Assembly (NCBI RefSeq): GCF_042646085.1
Contig: NZ_JBHRSZ010000006.1
Span: 258,962-322,961, forward strand
Reading direction: 5' to 3'
Source of the DNA: Litoribrevibacter euphylliae
GTDB taxonomy: Bacteria > Pseudomonadota > Gammaproteobacteria > Pseudomonadales > Litoribrevibacteraceae
Length of the DNA: 64,000 nt
In this document: positions 53,152 through 61,028 of the stretch, one piece after another
How positions within the stretch are numbered: the stretch's first letter is position 1
Layout: each line of letters opens with the position of its first letter
Made by a program: the position numbers and the translations under genes
Notes under the pieces: model-generated
What the model was told of the DNA's origin: nothing
What the model saw: the letters and a program-made list of their open reading frames with translations, nothing else
Database searches by the model: none

Positions 53152-55080
53152 TTAGCTTTGATTGGCAACCGCTGAAATATGCTGCTTTCCTTCATATGCT
53201 GTAAGCGCTTTGTTGATTGATGCCTCAATTCCTTCGGCATCCAAACCACATTCTTTTAGCATACTTTCCGGCTTTCCATGCTCAACATAGTAGTCTGGTA
53301 AACCAAGATTAATTATGTTGCCTGTCAAATACTGGCTGTTCAGAAATTCGTTCACTGCTGAACCTGCGCCCCCCATGATGGAGTTTTCTTCGACGGTAAC
53401 CAGAAGATCATGATTAGCTCTAGCTTCTAGAATCGCAGCCTCGTCCAAGGGCTTAACGAAGCGCATATCGACTAAGGTGTAACCATTCTTTTCTGCAATT
53501 TTGCGAGAGGTTTCAACCATTGAACCGAACGCTAGGATGGCAACTTTCTTGCCGGTAAGCAGAGTCTCGCTCTTACCGATTTCAATCGGTGCCAAACTTT
53601 CGGATATTTCAACACCCGGGCCTGTGCCTCGTGGGTATCGAACAGCTGCCGGGCCTTCATAGAGGTAACCAGTACTCAGCATTTTACGAGTTTGATCTTC
53701 ATTGGACGGTGCCATAATGACCATACCTGGAATGCATCGAAGGAAAGCAAGGTCAAAGCTACCTGCGTGCGTAGGTCCGTCTTCTCCAACCAAACCGGCG
53801 CGGTCAATGGCAAACAGAACATCCAAGTCCTGAATAGCCACATCATGAATTAATTGGTCGTAGGCACGTTGTAAAAACGTCGAATAGATCGCGACTACTG
53901 GTTTTAGGTTTTCACAGGCTAAGCCTGCAGCCAAAGTCACTGCGTGTTGCTCGGCAATGGCAACGTCATGATATCGATCAGGAAACTTTTCGCTGAACTT
54001 AATAAGATCAGAACCTTCGCGCATCGCCGGTGTGATACCGATTAAGCGCTGATCGTGTTCTGCCATGTCGCAAAGCCATTGACCAAAAATGTTGGAGTAT
54101 TTTGGAAGGCTTGGTTTTGGTGTCTTAGAACTGCGCTCATTTTTATTTGGTAGCTTGTTAATGGCGTGGTAGCCGATCGGATCAGCTTCTGCTGGAGAGA
54201 AGCCTTTTCCTTTCTTGGTCACAATATGTAGAAACTGAGGGCCGGACAATGACTTCATATTAGCCAGTGTTTCCGTTAACAGTTCGATATTGTGACCGTC
54301 AATTGGACCAATATAGTTAAAACCGAGTTCTTCAAACATGGTGCCGGGTGTGGTCATGCCTTTTAGAAGATGCTCTTCGGTTTTTTTGGCTAATTCATAA
54401 ACGGGCGGTAAATCGTGAAGGATCTTTTTGCTGTTATCACGCAAGTTATTGTAGGAGCGCGAGGAAAGCAGGCGAGCCAGATAATTTGAAAGCCCGCCGA
54501 CGTTTTCTGAAATAGACATGTCGTTGTCGTTCAGAATAACCAACATGTCTGCGCCGCTGTCCCCCGCGTGGGTCATGGCTTCGAAAGCCATACCCGCGGT
54601 CATCGCACCATCACCAATAATGGCAACCGCTTTGCGATCTTCACCCTTGTGTTTCGCAGCCAACGCCATACCTAAGGCGGCACCAATCGAGGTACTTGAG
54701 TGGCCTACACCAAAGGTGTCGAATTCACTTTCCGAACGACGAGGAAATGCTGCTAATCCACCGGCTTGGCGAATACTGGTCATTTGTTCTCGACGACCGG
54801 TCAAAATTTTATGAGGGTAGGCTTGATGTCCTACGTCCCAGACTAATCTGTCTTCCGGCGTATTAAATACGTAGTGTAAGGCGATGCTTAGTTCAACCAC
54901 GCCAAGACCTGCGCCAAAATGTCCACCCGATTGACCGACAGAGTACAGCAAATACTCTCTGAGCTCTTTTGCCAGTTGTGGCAAAGTGGCAGAGGACATT
55001 TGTCGCAATTGTTCTGGACGATCAATGCTATCCAGTAATGGTGTATCTGGACGGCTTTCAGGGATTTTATGGAAAATCAT
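53152..55080 (-). CDS. dxs: 1-deoxy-D-xylulose-5-phosphate synthase
   Basis: A thiamine-diphosphate enzyme, first step of the MEP isoprenoid pathway, 642 aa. Seen: ALHYVFNTPEDRLVWDVGHQAYPHKILTGR, the ThDP motif IGDGAMTAGMAFEAMTHAG ... NDNDMSIS, and the C-terminal transketolase part DRAGLVGEDGPTHAGSFDLAFL. Downstream of ispA on the same strand with a gap of 167 bp. Confidence 0.97.
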   Translation of the reverse strand: MIFHKIPESRPDTPLLDSIDRPEQLRQMSSATLPQLAKELREYLLYSVGQSGGHFGAGLGVVELSIALHYVFNTPEDRLVWDVGHQAYPHKILTGRREQMTSIRQAGGLAAFPRRSESEFDTFGVGHSSTSIGAALGMALAAKHKGEDRKAVAIIGDGAMTAGMAFEAMTHAGDSGADMLVILNDNDMSISENVGGLSNYLARLLSSRSYNNLRDNSKKILHDLPPVYELAKKTEEHLLKGMTTPGTMFEELGFNYIGPIDGHNIELLTETLANMKSLSGPQFLHIVTKKGKGFSPAEADPIGYHAINKLPNKNERSSKTPKPSLPKYSNIFGQWLCDMAEHDQRLIGITPAMREGSDLIKFSEKFPDRYHDVAIAEQHAVTLAAGLACENLKPVVAIYSTFLQRAYDQLIHDVAIQDLDVLFAIDRAGLVGEDGPTHAGSFDLAFLRCIPGMVIMAPSNEDQTRKMLSTGYLYEGPAAVRYPRGTGPGVEISESLAPIEIGKSETLLTGKKVAILAFGSMVETSRKIAEKNGYTLVDMRFVKPLDEAAILEARANHDLLVTVEENSIMGGAGSAVNEFLNSQYLTGNIINLGLPDYYVEHGKPESMLKECGLDAEGIEASINKALTAYEGKQHISAVANQS

Positions 55081-55247
55081 CTTGGATTGATTACCTAGTC
55101 AGGCCCGTAGGTTAGACGGCGCATTCTACTACAAAGCTGAAAAGCGACAAAGTAGCAATGTGCTAACTTCTGAGAAATCGACAGGACACATTTATTACTT
55201 CTCTTATAGGCCTGAGCAGAGAGGGACTTATTCAGAGGTTTCCTAGG

Positions 55248-56129
55248 TTAATGGTCACGATCAGCAACGAAGTGCGTTAATGAGATCAGCTGCTCTGAAC
55301 AGTTAAGCTCAGCTTGGTTAAGCAGCGTTAATGCCTTCTCTTTCAGTTGACTGAGATAGGCTTGCGCACCATCCAATGTTAATAGTTTAGGGTAAGTCGC
55401 TTTATCGAGCTCGTGATCTGAGCCTTGTTGCTTTCCTAACACTTCTGTTGAACTGGTGATGTCGATGATGTCATCGGATACTTGAAAGGCGAGTCCCAGA
55501 GTCAGAGAGAAATCTTTCAGCGTGGTATGAATGGCCTTAGGTGCATCGGCTGCAATACAAGCCATCTCGGTACAGGCCGCAATCAGCGCACCTGTTTTTC
55601 TGTTATGAATAGCTTCCAGCTCCACTTGAGTCAGCTGTTTTCCTTCCGAATCAAGGTCGTGAGCTTGCCCACCCACCATACCGGCTGGGCCGGATGCTTT
55701 GGATAGTACCTGGATAATCCGGACTTTCTGCGAATCCGAGAGATTTTGTGAGTTCGCAATGATTTCGAAGGCCAGCGTTTGTAAAGCATCCCCAGCCAGA
55801 ATTGCCGTGGCTTCATCAAACTTAATATGACAGGTTGGGTTGCCTCGACGAAGCTCATCATCATCCATAGCCGGTAAATCATCATGGATTAATGAGTAAG
55901 TATGGATGCACTCGATGGCGGCGGCGATATCGTCCCCTTTTTCTAAAGACACACCAAGCGCTTTGAGTGTCATATAGACCAAAGCAGGTCGGAAACGTTT
56001 TCCACCATTCGTGATGCTATACGACATAGCTGTGCGCAAATGGCTGATTTCAGGCTGTTGGGCCAAGTAGTGTGCTAGGGTCTGATTGCAGCGCTCGGCG
56101 GAGCTTTGCATTAAGGATCGGATATTCAA
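55248..56129 (-). CDS. ispA: Farnesyl diphosphate synthase
   Basis: A short-chain prenyltransferase of 293 aa that builds C15 diphosphate. The first Asp-rich motif is HDDLPAMDDDELRRGNPTCH, the second is FQVSDDIIDIT. GGKRFRPALVYM precedes them. Between xseB and dxs, as in many gammaproteobacteria; the three genes form one operon. Confidence 0.96.
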   Translation of the reverse strand: MNIRSLMQSSAERCNQTLAHYLAQQPEISHLRTAMSYSITNGGKRFRPALVYMTLKALGVSLEKGDDIAAAIECIHTYSLIHDDLPAMDDDELRRGNPTCHIKFDEATAILAGDALQTLAFEIIANSQNLSDSQKVRIIQVLSKASGPAGMVGGQAHDLDSEGKQLTQVELEAIHNRKTGALIAACTEMACIAADAPKAIHTTLKDFSLTLGLAFQVSDDIIDITSSTEVLGKQQGSDHELDKATYPKLLTLDGAQAYLSQLKEKALTLLNQAELNCSEQLISLTHFVADRDH

Positions 56130-56164
56130 AGTGCTTTTATTCGTATCTTGAGGTGAGTGTCTGA

Positions 56165-56401
56165 TTAATCGTTATTTAGTGACGCTGCATCAAATGGCTG
56201 TTCTGTTTCGCCTAATAATACAGTGACTTTCTGTTCAGCTTGATCCAAGGCGCTTTGGCAGGTTCGAGAAAGCTTGATTCCCTTTTCGAAGGTAGCCAGG
56301 GATTGGTCTAGACTGAGGTTGTCGTTCTCTAACGATTGAACCAGTTTTTCAAGCTCGTCGAGAGAGGCCTCAAAGTTGATGTCGTTCTTAATATCCGTCA
56401 T
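56165..56401 (-). CDS. xseB: Exodeoxyribonuclease VII small subunit
   Basis: A 78-aa helical partner of XseA in single-strand DNA degradation. NFEASLDELEKLVQSLENDNLSLDQSLATFEKGIKLSRTCQSALDQAEQKV is the full family pattern. It is the first gene of the xseB-ispA-dxs operon, with a good promoter just upstream. Confidence 0.95.
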   Translation of the reverse strand: MTDIKNDINFEASLDELEKLVQSLENDNLSLDQSLATFEKGIKLSRTCQSALDQAEQKVTVLLGETEQPFDAASLNND

Positions 56402-56433
56402 AAAATATTCTGTATCAGTGGAAAGCTTGCGCT

Positions 56434-56462
56434 ATTATCCTAGTATTCTTAGAGTGACTCAA
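56434..56462 (-). promoter_or_regulatory. Sigma-70 promoter of xseB-ispA-dxs
   Basis: On the minus strand TTGAGT (56462-56457), a 17-bp spacer and GATAAT (56439-56434) predict a start site about 25 bp before the xseB ATG. Confidence 0.55.
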
Positions 56463-56619
56463 GCAACCTATAAAAATGAAAAACAACCTTAAGTTTTTAA
56501 TAAACGAGTCGATATAAGTTCATGATGTTGATGGAAAACTCTAGTACACTGCTATTAAGTTTGGTGGAGCTTTCTGTTATTTTGCATTCTGTTTGCCCCA
56601 GTCAATAAAGAGGGATCTT

Positions 56620-57375
56620 GTGGATTTAGCAACACTAGTCGGAATAATTGGTGCTTTTGCAATCGTTATTGCTGCCATGGTTCTTGGTGGCGCGCCTCAT
56701 ATGTTCTTGAACGTGCCATCGCTTCTGATTGTAGTGGGTGGAACCCTTTTTGCCGTCTTGATGAAGTATGAATTAGGGCAATTTCTGGCAGCAGGTAAAA
56801 TTGCCGTTAAAGCGTTTATGTTCAAACTACAATCTCCTGAAGATTTGATCTCCGAAGTTGTGGATATGGCTGCGGAGGCCCGTAAAGGTGGCTTGCTTTC
56901 TTTAGAGGGTAAAGAATCTGAAAACAAGTTTTTAATGAATGGTATTCAGTTGTTAGTAGATGGTCATGACCCAGAAGTGGTCAGAACTCTGTTAACCAAA
57001 GAAATGAATTTAGCGGTTGAGCGTCATGATGCTGGCTCTAGTATCTTCTCCCAGTTAGGGGAAGTGGCTCCTGCAATGGGGATGATTGGTACTTTGATTG
57101 GTTTGGTTGCAATGTTGGCAAACATGGATGATCCGAAATCCATTGGTCCTGCGATGGCGGTTGCACTATTAACGACTTTATATGGCGCAATGATTGCGAA
57201 TATGTTTGCACAACCCGTCGCGGATAAGCTTAATCTACGCGCTGGACAGGAAGCCATGTCAAAACGCATGGTGATTGACGCTTTGTTGGCGATTCAGGCT
57301 GGACAAAATCCAAAGGTGATTGAGTCAATGCTGCGCACATACTTGGCTGAAGGTAAACGCCCACCAGAAATTTAA
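56620..57375 (+). CDS. pomA: Flagellar motor stator protein PomA (MotA family)
   Basis: The ion-channel stator subunit of the flagellar motor, 251 aa. It starts MDLATLVGIIGAFAIVIAAM at a GTG (56620) with GAGGGA upstream, as in Vibrio PomA. Four membrane segments lie at about 1-25, 28-48, 150-175 and 180-205, with the GEVAPAMGMIGTLIGLVAML region shaping the channel. Charged loop residues that touch FliG lie between. The match to PomA rather than H+-type MotA suggests sodium coupling. pomB follows after 71 bp that contain a nested hairpin. Confidence 0.94.
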   Translation: MDLATLVGIIGAFAIVIAAMVLGGAPHMFLNVPSLLIVVGGTLFAVLMKYELGQFLAAGKIAVKAFMFKLQSPEDLISEVVDMAAEARKGGLLSLEGKESENKFLMNGIQLLVDGHDPEVVRTLLTKEMNLAVERHDAGSSIFSQLGEVAPAMGMIGTLIGLVAMLANMDDPKSIGPAMAVALLTTLYGAMIANMFAQPVADKLNLRAGQEAMSKRMVIDALLAIQAGQNPKVIESMLRTYLAEGKRPPEI

Positions 57376-57377
57376 TT

Positions 57378-57416
57378 CCAGTAGGTTGATGTCGTTTTCA
57401 ACCTAAGCATTACTGG
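57378..57416. other. Nested hairpin between pomA and pomB
   Basis: CCAGTA (57378-57383) pairs with TACTGG (57411-57416), enclosing GGTTGA (57384-57389) paired with TCAACC (57398-57403). It ends a few bases before the ribosome-binding AGGA that serves the next start codon. No U run. Confidence 0.55.
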
Positions 57417-57430
57417 ATAGGAACTAATCT

Positions 57431-57454
57431 ATGAGCGACTTCCTGGATGAGTGA
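57431..57454 (+). CDS. Possible 7-codon leader ORF overlapping the pomB start
   Basis: ATG at 57431, about 9 nt after AGGA, encodes MSDFLDE and stops at 57452-57454. The pomB ATG (57447) lies inside it in another frame and lacks its own clear ribosome-binding site. Translation of pomB may therefore depend on this short ORF by re-initiation. It could also be chance. Confidence 0.35.
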   Translation: MSDFLDE

Positions 57455-58418
57455 CGAAGAACCGAAGAAAAAAGAGAAAGCAGGGACGCCCGCATGGGTG
57501 ATGACCTTTGCCGACTTGATGTCGCTGCTGATGTGCTTTTTCGTACTTCTGCTCTCCTTTGCTGAGATTGATGCCATTCGGTTCAAACGATTAGCGGGTT
57601 CTTTAATGAATGCTTTTGGTGTTCAGAACGTTAAGAACTTGGCTGAGATTCCTAAAGGGACAAGTATTATCGCACAGGAGTTTAGTCCTGGTCGTCCCGA
57701 CCCCACCCCTTTGAACGTTATTTATCAAGATACTTCTGATACCACGAAAGAGAGTCTTGATGTGGAATGTCAGGACCCAGAAGCTCAGAACATTGCCACT
57801 GAAGATACTCAGCGATTACGTGAAGATCGTAAAGTGAAGGATGAGGCGGAAGCAGCAAAAGCCGATGCCGAAAAAGATGCCATTGAAATTGCTACTCACA
57901 TGCAAGAAGAAGTGGGTAAAGGGTCTATCCAAGTAGAGACGAAAGATCGTCGTATTGTGATCCGAATCCAAGAAAATGGGTCGTTTAAATCTGGTTCCGC
58001 GGTACTGGATGATAAATTCTTCCCTGTCTTGGCGAAGTTAAAAGATATGCTTTTGATGGTTGAGGGAACATTGAGCTTTGAAGGGCATTCGGATGATGTT
58101 GGTTTGCCAAGTGCAAGTTCGTTTTCCAATAACTACGAATTGTCTTCCGCGCGGGCTCAAGCGTTGGCAAACGAGCTGTTGGCATTTAAAGAGTTTCAGC
58201 GCAAGCGTTTCAAAGTTGTTGGCTGGGGTTCAACGAAACCTATTGCTGACAATGAGACGCCAGAGGGGCGTCAGCTGAATCGTCGTGTTGAAATTGTGAT
58301 AGTGAAAGACGACCCTTATCAAGAACATGTCGATCAAATCGAAACCTTTGATCCTTATCAAGATGGCTTTGATCCGACAGATGAGCTGTACGAATTGTCG
58401 CCAGAAGAGATTTTCTAG
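57447..58418 (+). CDS. pomB: Flagellar motor stator protein PomB (MotB family)
   Basis: A 323-aa peptidoglycan-anchored stator subunit. The short cytoplasmic tail MSDEEPKKKEK precedes PAWVMTFADLMSLLMCFFVLLLSF, which carries the ion-binding Asp (about residue 23). The plug and linker follow, then an OmpA-like domain (about 165-295: FEGHSDD, NYELSSARAQALANEL, GQLNRRVEI-type GRQLNRRVEIV). An acidic tail ends the protein. It is translated downstream of pomA and a short leader ORF. Confidence 0.95.
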   Translation: MSDEEPKKKEKAGTPAWVMTFADLMSLLMCFFVLLLSFAEIDAIRFKRLAGSLMNAFGVQNVKNLAEIPKGTSIIAQEFSPGRPDPTPLNVIYQDTSDTTKESLDVECQDPEAQNIATEDTQRLREDRKVKDEAEAAKADAEKDAIEIATHMQEEVGKGSIQVETKDRRIVIRIQENGSFKSGSAVLDDKFFPVLAKLKDMLLMVEGTLSFEGHSDDVGLPSASSFSNNYELSSARAQALANELLAFKEFQRKRFKVVGWGSTKPIADNETPEGRQLNRRVEIVIVKDDPYQEHVDQIETFDPYQDGFDPTDELYELSPEEIF

Positions 58419-58469
58419 ATTACTATAGATAAGTAGTCACACAATAATAATAAAAATGTAAGAGGATTT

Positions 58470-59108
58470 ATGGGACAGACAGCTCCGAATGATGGCGGTG
58501 TTGACCGTCGTAGGTTTTTTAGAATTGCTGATACTGTGAGTTTAAGGTATCGAGCACTCTCTTTGACTGAAGAAAAGCTTTGGCTTGAAGGGGATCTCAA
58601 TATTGAGCCTGATCCGGATATTCGAGCTTTAGATGCTGAAATATCTTCAGAAATTACTCGTCTCAAACAAACATCATCAGAGTTGTCTGCTTTGGCGGAT
58701 TTACTTAATCAAAAGCTGAATTTTTTTGCTGATTCTGTGGCAGCCCACTTGGATGCCGGTTTTCATCAAAAATATCGTACCGTGAACGTAAGCTTAAGCG
58801 CTTGCGGAGTCGGGTTTCCTTCTGTTGAGCCTTTGTCACCAGATACCATTGTATTGGTCGATATGCTGTTAACCTCAGATCATCGCCGAGTCTTAGTAAC
58901 CGGACGGGTGATTGATAGTGATGAGCTGTCAATTCCTGGGCCTCAAGGCGCCAAGTATATGGTGCGTATTAACTTTGAACGTGTAAATGAACGCTTAAGT
59001 GAAGAGTTAATTCAGTACGTATTACAACAACAGCGCCGAATTTTGGCTGCTCAACGGATTGCTCAGGAAGAAAAGGAACTGATAGCTCTCAGACCAAAAG
59101 AGGCTTAA
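58470..59108 (+). CDS. PilZ domain protein
   Basis: A 212-aa protein that starts with the c-di-GMP-binding arginine motif (DRRRFFRIADTVSLRYR) and continues with an acidic helical insert. The second motif (VSLSACGVGFPSVEPL, of the (D/N)xSxxG type) lies at about 107-122, then a beta-barrel end and a C-terminal helix. It follows pomAB by 51 bp on the same strand, so a c-di-GMP-dependent effect on the stator or motility, as with YcgR-like proteins, is a sensible inference. Confidence 0.85.
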   Translation: MGQTAPNDGGVDRRRFFRIADTVSLRYRALSLTEEKLWLEGDLNIEPDPDIRALDAEISSEITRLKQTSSELSALADLLNQKLNFFADSVAAHLDAGFHQKYRTVNVSLSACGVGFPSVEPLSPDTIVLVDMLLTSDHRRVLVTGRVIDSDELSIPGPQGAKYMVRINFERVNERLSEELIQYVLQQQRRILAAQRIAQEEKELIALRPKEA

Positions 59109-59120
59109 TAGCGAAGCTCT

Positions 59121-59807
59121 TTATAAGCCTGTTTTTTTTCTGAGCGCTTCAAGATGTTGTATCTGCTCTTCTTTCGGTAGTGGAATACTTTCAAGCTTGG
59201 GTGTTTCTTCATTTACGATGATTTTTAACGACTCCCCATTGCGAACTTTGGTACATAGTTGCTCGTAGTTTCGTTTAAAAATCGGCAGTACTTTCGGTTC
59301 AGGCTCTCTTTGTAGTAAGAACCAGCCTGTAGCTCTGCCTGCCCAGTACACGGCTGGGTGGCTCCAACTGTATCTTTCTTTTGGGCTGGAGGCGCGGCAC
59401 GCTTCTACATACGCGGAATAATCATCAGGTAGTCCGTACTCAGATAAGTCATGCTCACACATCTGTACAATTTCAGGCAGTGATGGCATGAACTTATTGG
59501 TTTGAATGGCTTGATCTGTGGCTCGTTTGATCTGCTCTGGCTTGAATCGAGCAAGCTGCATTGCCCAGAGTCGTTTCGCGCTTTTCAAACTGTCGAGATC
59601 ACCAAATGCTCGTTTGAATTGATTATGGTAAGCCAACTCAAAGGCGCCAAACAAATAAGTGATGGCTGCTACCATGTCAGCTGTTGGAGGTTGTTGTGAA
59701 CCCTGTTTGTTTTCAGAGTTCGTCTGCCCAGCTGGTGTCCTGATGTCGTTGGATGAAGGATTGATTTGTTGAGTGACCGGATTGATGATTTCCTGAACCT
59801 TTTTCAT
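59121..59807 (-). CDS. Replication protein P-like protein
   Basis: A 228-aa soluble protein. The central part (about 45-150: MVAAITYLFGAFELAYHNQFKRAFGDLDSLKSAKRLWAMQL, then FKPEQIKRATDQAIQTNKFMPSLPEIVQMCEHDL) resembles the lambda P family of helicase-loading proteins. It lies directly behind a DnaT-domain gene, which fits a replicative helicase loading role. The ATG at 59807 follows GGTGG and overlaps the upstream gene by 95 bp; the next internal ATG (59678) would avoid overlap but has no ribosome-binding site. The family call is moderately confident. Confidence 0.65.
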   Translation of the reverse strand: MKKVQEIINPVTQQINPSSNDIRTPAGQTNSENKQGSQQPPTADMVAAITYLFGAFELAYHNQFKRAFGDLDSLKSAKRLWAMQLARFKPEQIKRATDQAIQTNKFMPSLPEIVQMCEHDLSEYGLPDDYSAYVEACRASSPKERYSWSHPAVYWAGRATGWFLLQREPEPKVLPIFKRNYEQLCTKVRNGESLKIIVNEETPKLESIPLPKEEQIQHLEALRKKTGL

Positions 59808-60849
59808 GTCCCACCGATTGACCAATATTTTCCAACTGATGACGTTTAGCCCAACTCCATTTTAGGTGTTGAACGAACTTAGTATTCCACGATGTGGATG
59901 TTTGATTTGTATCTGACCAATATAACACAAAAGGCTTAACCTGCTCTTGGGCAAATTGACCGTCAATCTGCGCCATGCGCGCGATTTCATAACACTCTTG
60001 ACTGGGTTGCCAGTTTTTAGGAATTCGTGTCGGATTGGTTGAGTGCTCAATTGTTGAACAGAATTTCTGCCACTGATGACGTATGTGGCTTACGAACTTA
60101 TTGTTCCAGGTGATTTCAGCACTTCCTCGTTCTATCCAATACAGTAAAAACTCGGCAACACTGTCTTTGATGAATTCTGGGTCAATACCGTCTCGGACCA
60201 GAATATCCATGGCATCCTGACTCGGGTGCCAATCTTTGGTAATTGGCGCTGGGATTTTATTGCTTGCGACTTTGGTTTCATGTTCCATCCAGAGCTTGCG
60301 TACCCGCTCCTGGAATTTCGCACCCCAGCTGATGGCGTGCTTGCCACTGTCTCGCCAATAAGTGACAAACTCAGGAACAGCTTCTTGTATAAAATTTTCG
60401 GGAATGCCTAGACGAGTTAATTGTTGTAGTACATGTGGGTCTGGATGCCATTGGTCTGGCATTGGCCCAGAACGGCTAAATGCAGCATTCTGATTTTGGG
60501 TGTTCTTACCATGAGCATTTGTGCTTCGTGGAACGGATTCAACAATTGGCAGCCCTTGCGGTCGAGGAGAAGTTTTTATCAAACGATATAAACACTTGGG
60601 CGTAAGAGTATTCCCTGTTTGATGAATTTCAAGCAGGTTTTGAATACGTAACTGATTTAATGCGCGATGGATATTTTCTAATGTCCAAAACGGTAGCTTT
60701 GCTTGCCATTCTTCATCGCTGATGGCAACCCAGCCATTTTTATTTTGGCGAAACTCCTGAAATTGTTTCATTACGGAATAGGCGATTGCTTGGTCTAGAC
60801 CATGACTACGAGCTAGGTCGGCTGAAAAATGAATGAGATGGTCGCCCAT
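59713..60849 (-). CDS. Protein with three tandem DnaT-like ssDNA-binding domains
   Basis: About 378 aa. The N-terminal winged-helix-like part (LARSHGLDQAIAYSVMKQFQEF, WTLENIHRALNQLRIQNLLEI, about 5-80) is followed by three copies of a DnaT-type domain of about 58 residues at about 130-187, 204-262 and 276-335. Each begins W(H/Q)P(S/D), then an (I/F)-rich helix, then F(V/L)xYW and SWxxKFxxHxxxxW. DnaT works with PriA in replication restart; priA is in this window. Starts at 61071 (TTG), 61002 (ATG) or 60849 (ATG) are open; 60849 gives the best family N-terminus. Confidence 0.75.
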   Translation of the reverse strand: MGDHLIHFSADLARSHGLDQAIAYSVMKQFQEFRQNKNGWVAISDEEWQAKLPFWTLENIHRALNQLRIQNLLEIHQTGNTLTPKCLYRLIKTSPRPQGLPIVESVPRSTNAHGKNTQNQNAAFSRSGPMPDQWHPDPHVLQQLTRLGIPENFIQEAVPEFVTYWRDSGKHAISWGAKFQERVRKLWMEHETKVASNKIPAPITKDWHPSQDAMDILVRDGIDPEFIKDSVAEFLLYWIERGSAEITWNNKFVSHIRHQWQKFCSTIEHSTNPTRIPKNWQPSQECYEIARMAQIDGQFAQEQVKPFVLYWSDTNQTSTSWNTKFVQHLKWSWAKRHQLENIGQSVGHEKGSGNHQSGHSTNQSFIQRHQDTSWADEL

Positions 60850-61028
60850 TGGAATACTGCTGCCTGTTATACAAAGAGTGTTCAGAAAATAAGAGTGAAG
60901 ACGTGTGTAGATAGAATTTAGTCTAAGGGCTAATGGTAATTCATTTGAGATAATTTGGGGAGGGACTTCCTGCATGTAAGCGATAGGAAGAACCCTCACC
61001 ATGTTTTTATGACGTAAAAAGCGGGGTC

